From Coriobacteriaceae bacterium (lineage in GTDB: Bacteria > Actinomycetota > Coriobacteriia > Anaerosomatales > SLCP01): a stretch of DNA of 14,509 nucleotides. Location of the stretch: NCBI GenBank assembly GCA_003563465.1, contig PWVH01000110.1, forward strand, positions 1 to 14,509, given 5' to 3'. Numbering within the stretch: the stretch's first letter is position 1; each line of letters opens with the position of its first letter. The notes below the pieces were generated by a model that saw only the letters and a program-made list of their open reading frames with translations, had not been told where the DNA came from and ran no database searches. The translations under genes were made by a program, and so were the position numbers. Below are positions 14,059-14,509 of the stretch, piece after piece.

Positions 14059-14509
14059 CTAGTCCGCGAATCTCAACACGCGGTTCAACTCAACTGCACT
14101 AACCAGTCCTTCCTGCACTTTCGCCAGTCCGGACGTGAGCATCGGCCGCATGCCGGCCGCCTTCGCGGCCGCAGATATGTCTTCGGCAGAACCCCCGCCA
14201 GAGATGCGGGTACGCACGGATTCAGTGAACGGAAGCACCTCGAAGATGCCGGTCGCTCCCGAAAAACCGGTCTTGCCACAGTTGTGGCATCCGGATCCCC
14301 GATGAGATACAAGTCCCGCCGGCGCATCGGGAATCACTTGGGCAAGTGGGGTGTCTTCTTCCTGAACGCAGTTAGGGCAGTTCATTCGCACTAGACGCTG
14401 ACCGACTCCGAGTGTAAGCGCCGCCGCGAGGCTGGTAGGTTCGACACCGAGGTCGAGCATCCGCCTCACACCCGAGACGATATCCTCGGCACAGAAGGTC
14501 GCGATCACG
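14059..14509 (-). CDS. GspE/PilB-type secretion or pilus-assembly ATPase, C-terminal part
   Basis: Only the last 149 residues are in the window; the frame is open through the right edge, so the GTG at 14508 is not the real start. The segment LGVGQRLVRMNCPNC leads into the tetracysteine zinc element: C44 and C47 (CPNC), then C74 and C77 in CHNCGKTGFSGATGIFEV. This element and the GIFEV stretch are hallmarks of the GspE/PilB assembly ATPases; PilT retraction ATPases lack it. The Walker motifs lie outside the window. The close spacing to cheW suggests that pilus or secretion function and the che genes share a transcript. PilB versus GspE cannot be decided from this fragment. Confidence 0.87.
   Translation of the reverse strand, partial: VIATFCAEDIVSGVRRMLDLGVEPTSLAAALTLGVGQRLVRMNCPNCVQEEDTPLAQVIPDAPAGLVSHRGSGCHNCGKTGFSGATGIFEVLPFTESVRTRISGGGSAEDISAAAKAAGMRPMLTSGLAKVQEGLVSAVELNRVLRFAD

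Overview
The window looks like chromosome of a GC-rich, anaerobic, hydrogen-metabolising bacterium, most likely an actinobacterium of the Coriobacteriia/Anaerosomatales kind. Three things point there. The gene order murI - metallo-beta-lactamase-fold hydrolase - rph - rdgB is the order I know from mycobacteria and other Actinobacteria (Rv1338-Rv1341). The genes are tightly packed with short overlaps. The rest of the content is a cytoplasmic F420-non-reducing-type [NiFe] hydrogenase next to a chemosensory operon and a type IV pilus/type II secretion ATPase, which fits an anaerobic motile lineage. The taxonomic call is inference. Nearly every gene is on the minus strand, so biological order runs from right to left.

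Right end (14509 to 8361): the C-terminal end of a GspE/PilB-type ATPase is followed by cheW, cheW, a methyl-accepting protein without an extracytoplasmic sensor domain, a hybrid CheA with a C-terminal receiver, and cheB. Spacings run from a 4-base overlap to about 30 bases, so this looks like one transcription unit. CheR and a separate CheY are not visible. The layout suggests a chemosensory pathway controlling pili or another output rather than a standard flagellar system.

Middle (8360 to 4006): a roughly 200-base intergenic stretch carries two matches to a CRP/FNR-family-like motif (GTGA-N6-TCAC, 48 bases apart) and a 5'-leader hairpin. It precedes a hydrogenase operon of four overlapping or abutting genes: an HdrA-like/MvhD fusion, the small subunit (MvhG type), the large subunit (MvhA type) and an unrecognised 83-residue protein. 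The fusion has a shrunken HdrA part that lacks a recognisable FAD-binding GxGxxG and most cysteines. No HdrB or HdrC is present. Electrons would run NiFe site - MvhG clusters - MvhD [2Fe-2S] - 2[4Fe-4S] ferredoxin domain, to an unknown acceptor.

3572 to 4009, plus strand: the matching hydrogenase maturation endopeptidase. It converges on the hydrogenase operon, with stop codons sharing one CTAG, and diverges from murI across 34 bases holding two mirror-image -10 boxes, each exactly six bases from an ATG.

Left end (3537 to 1): the murI - MBL - rph - rdgB housekeeping operon, then a tRNA operon read Pro(TGG) - Gly(TCC) - Arg(TCT) - His(GTG) with its own good promoter. The His gene is cut by the window edge. 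I saw no mobile element, CRISPR array, rRNA or frameshifted gene.
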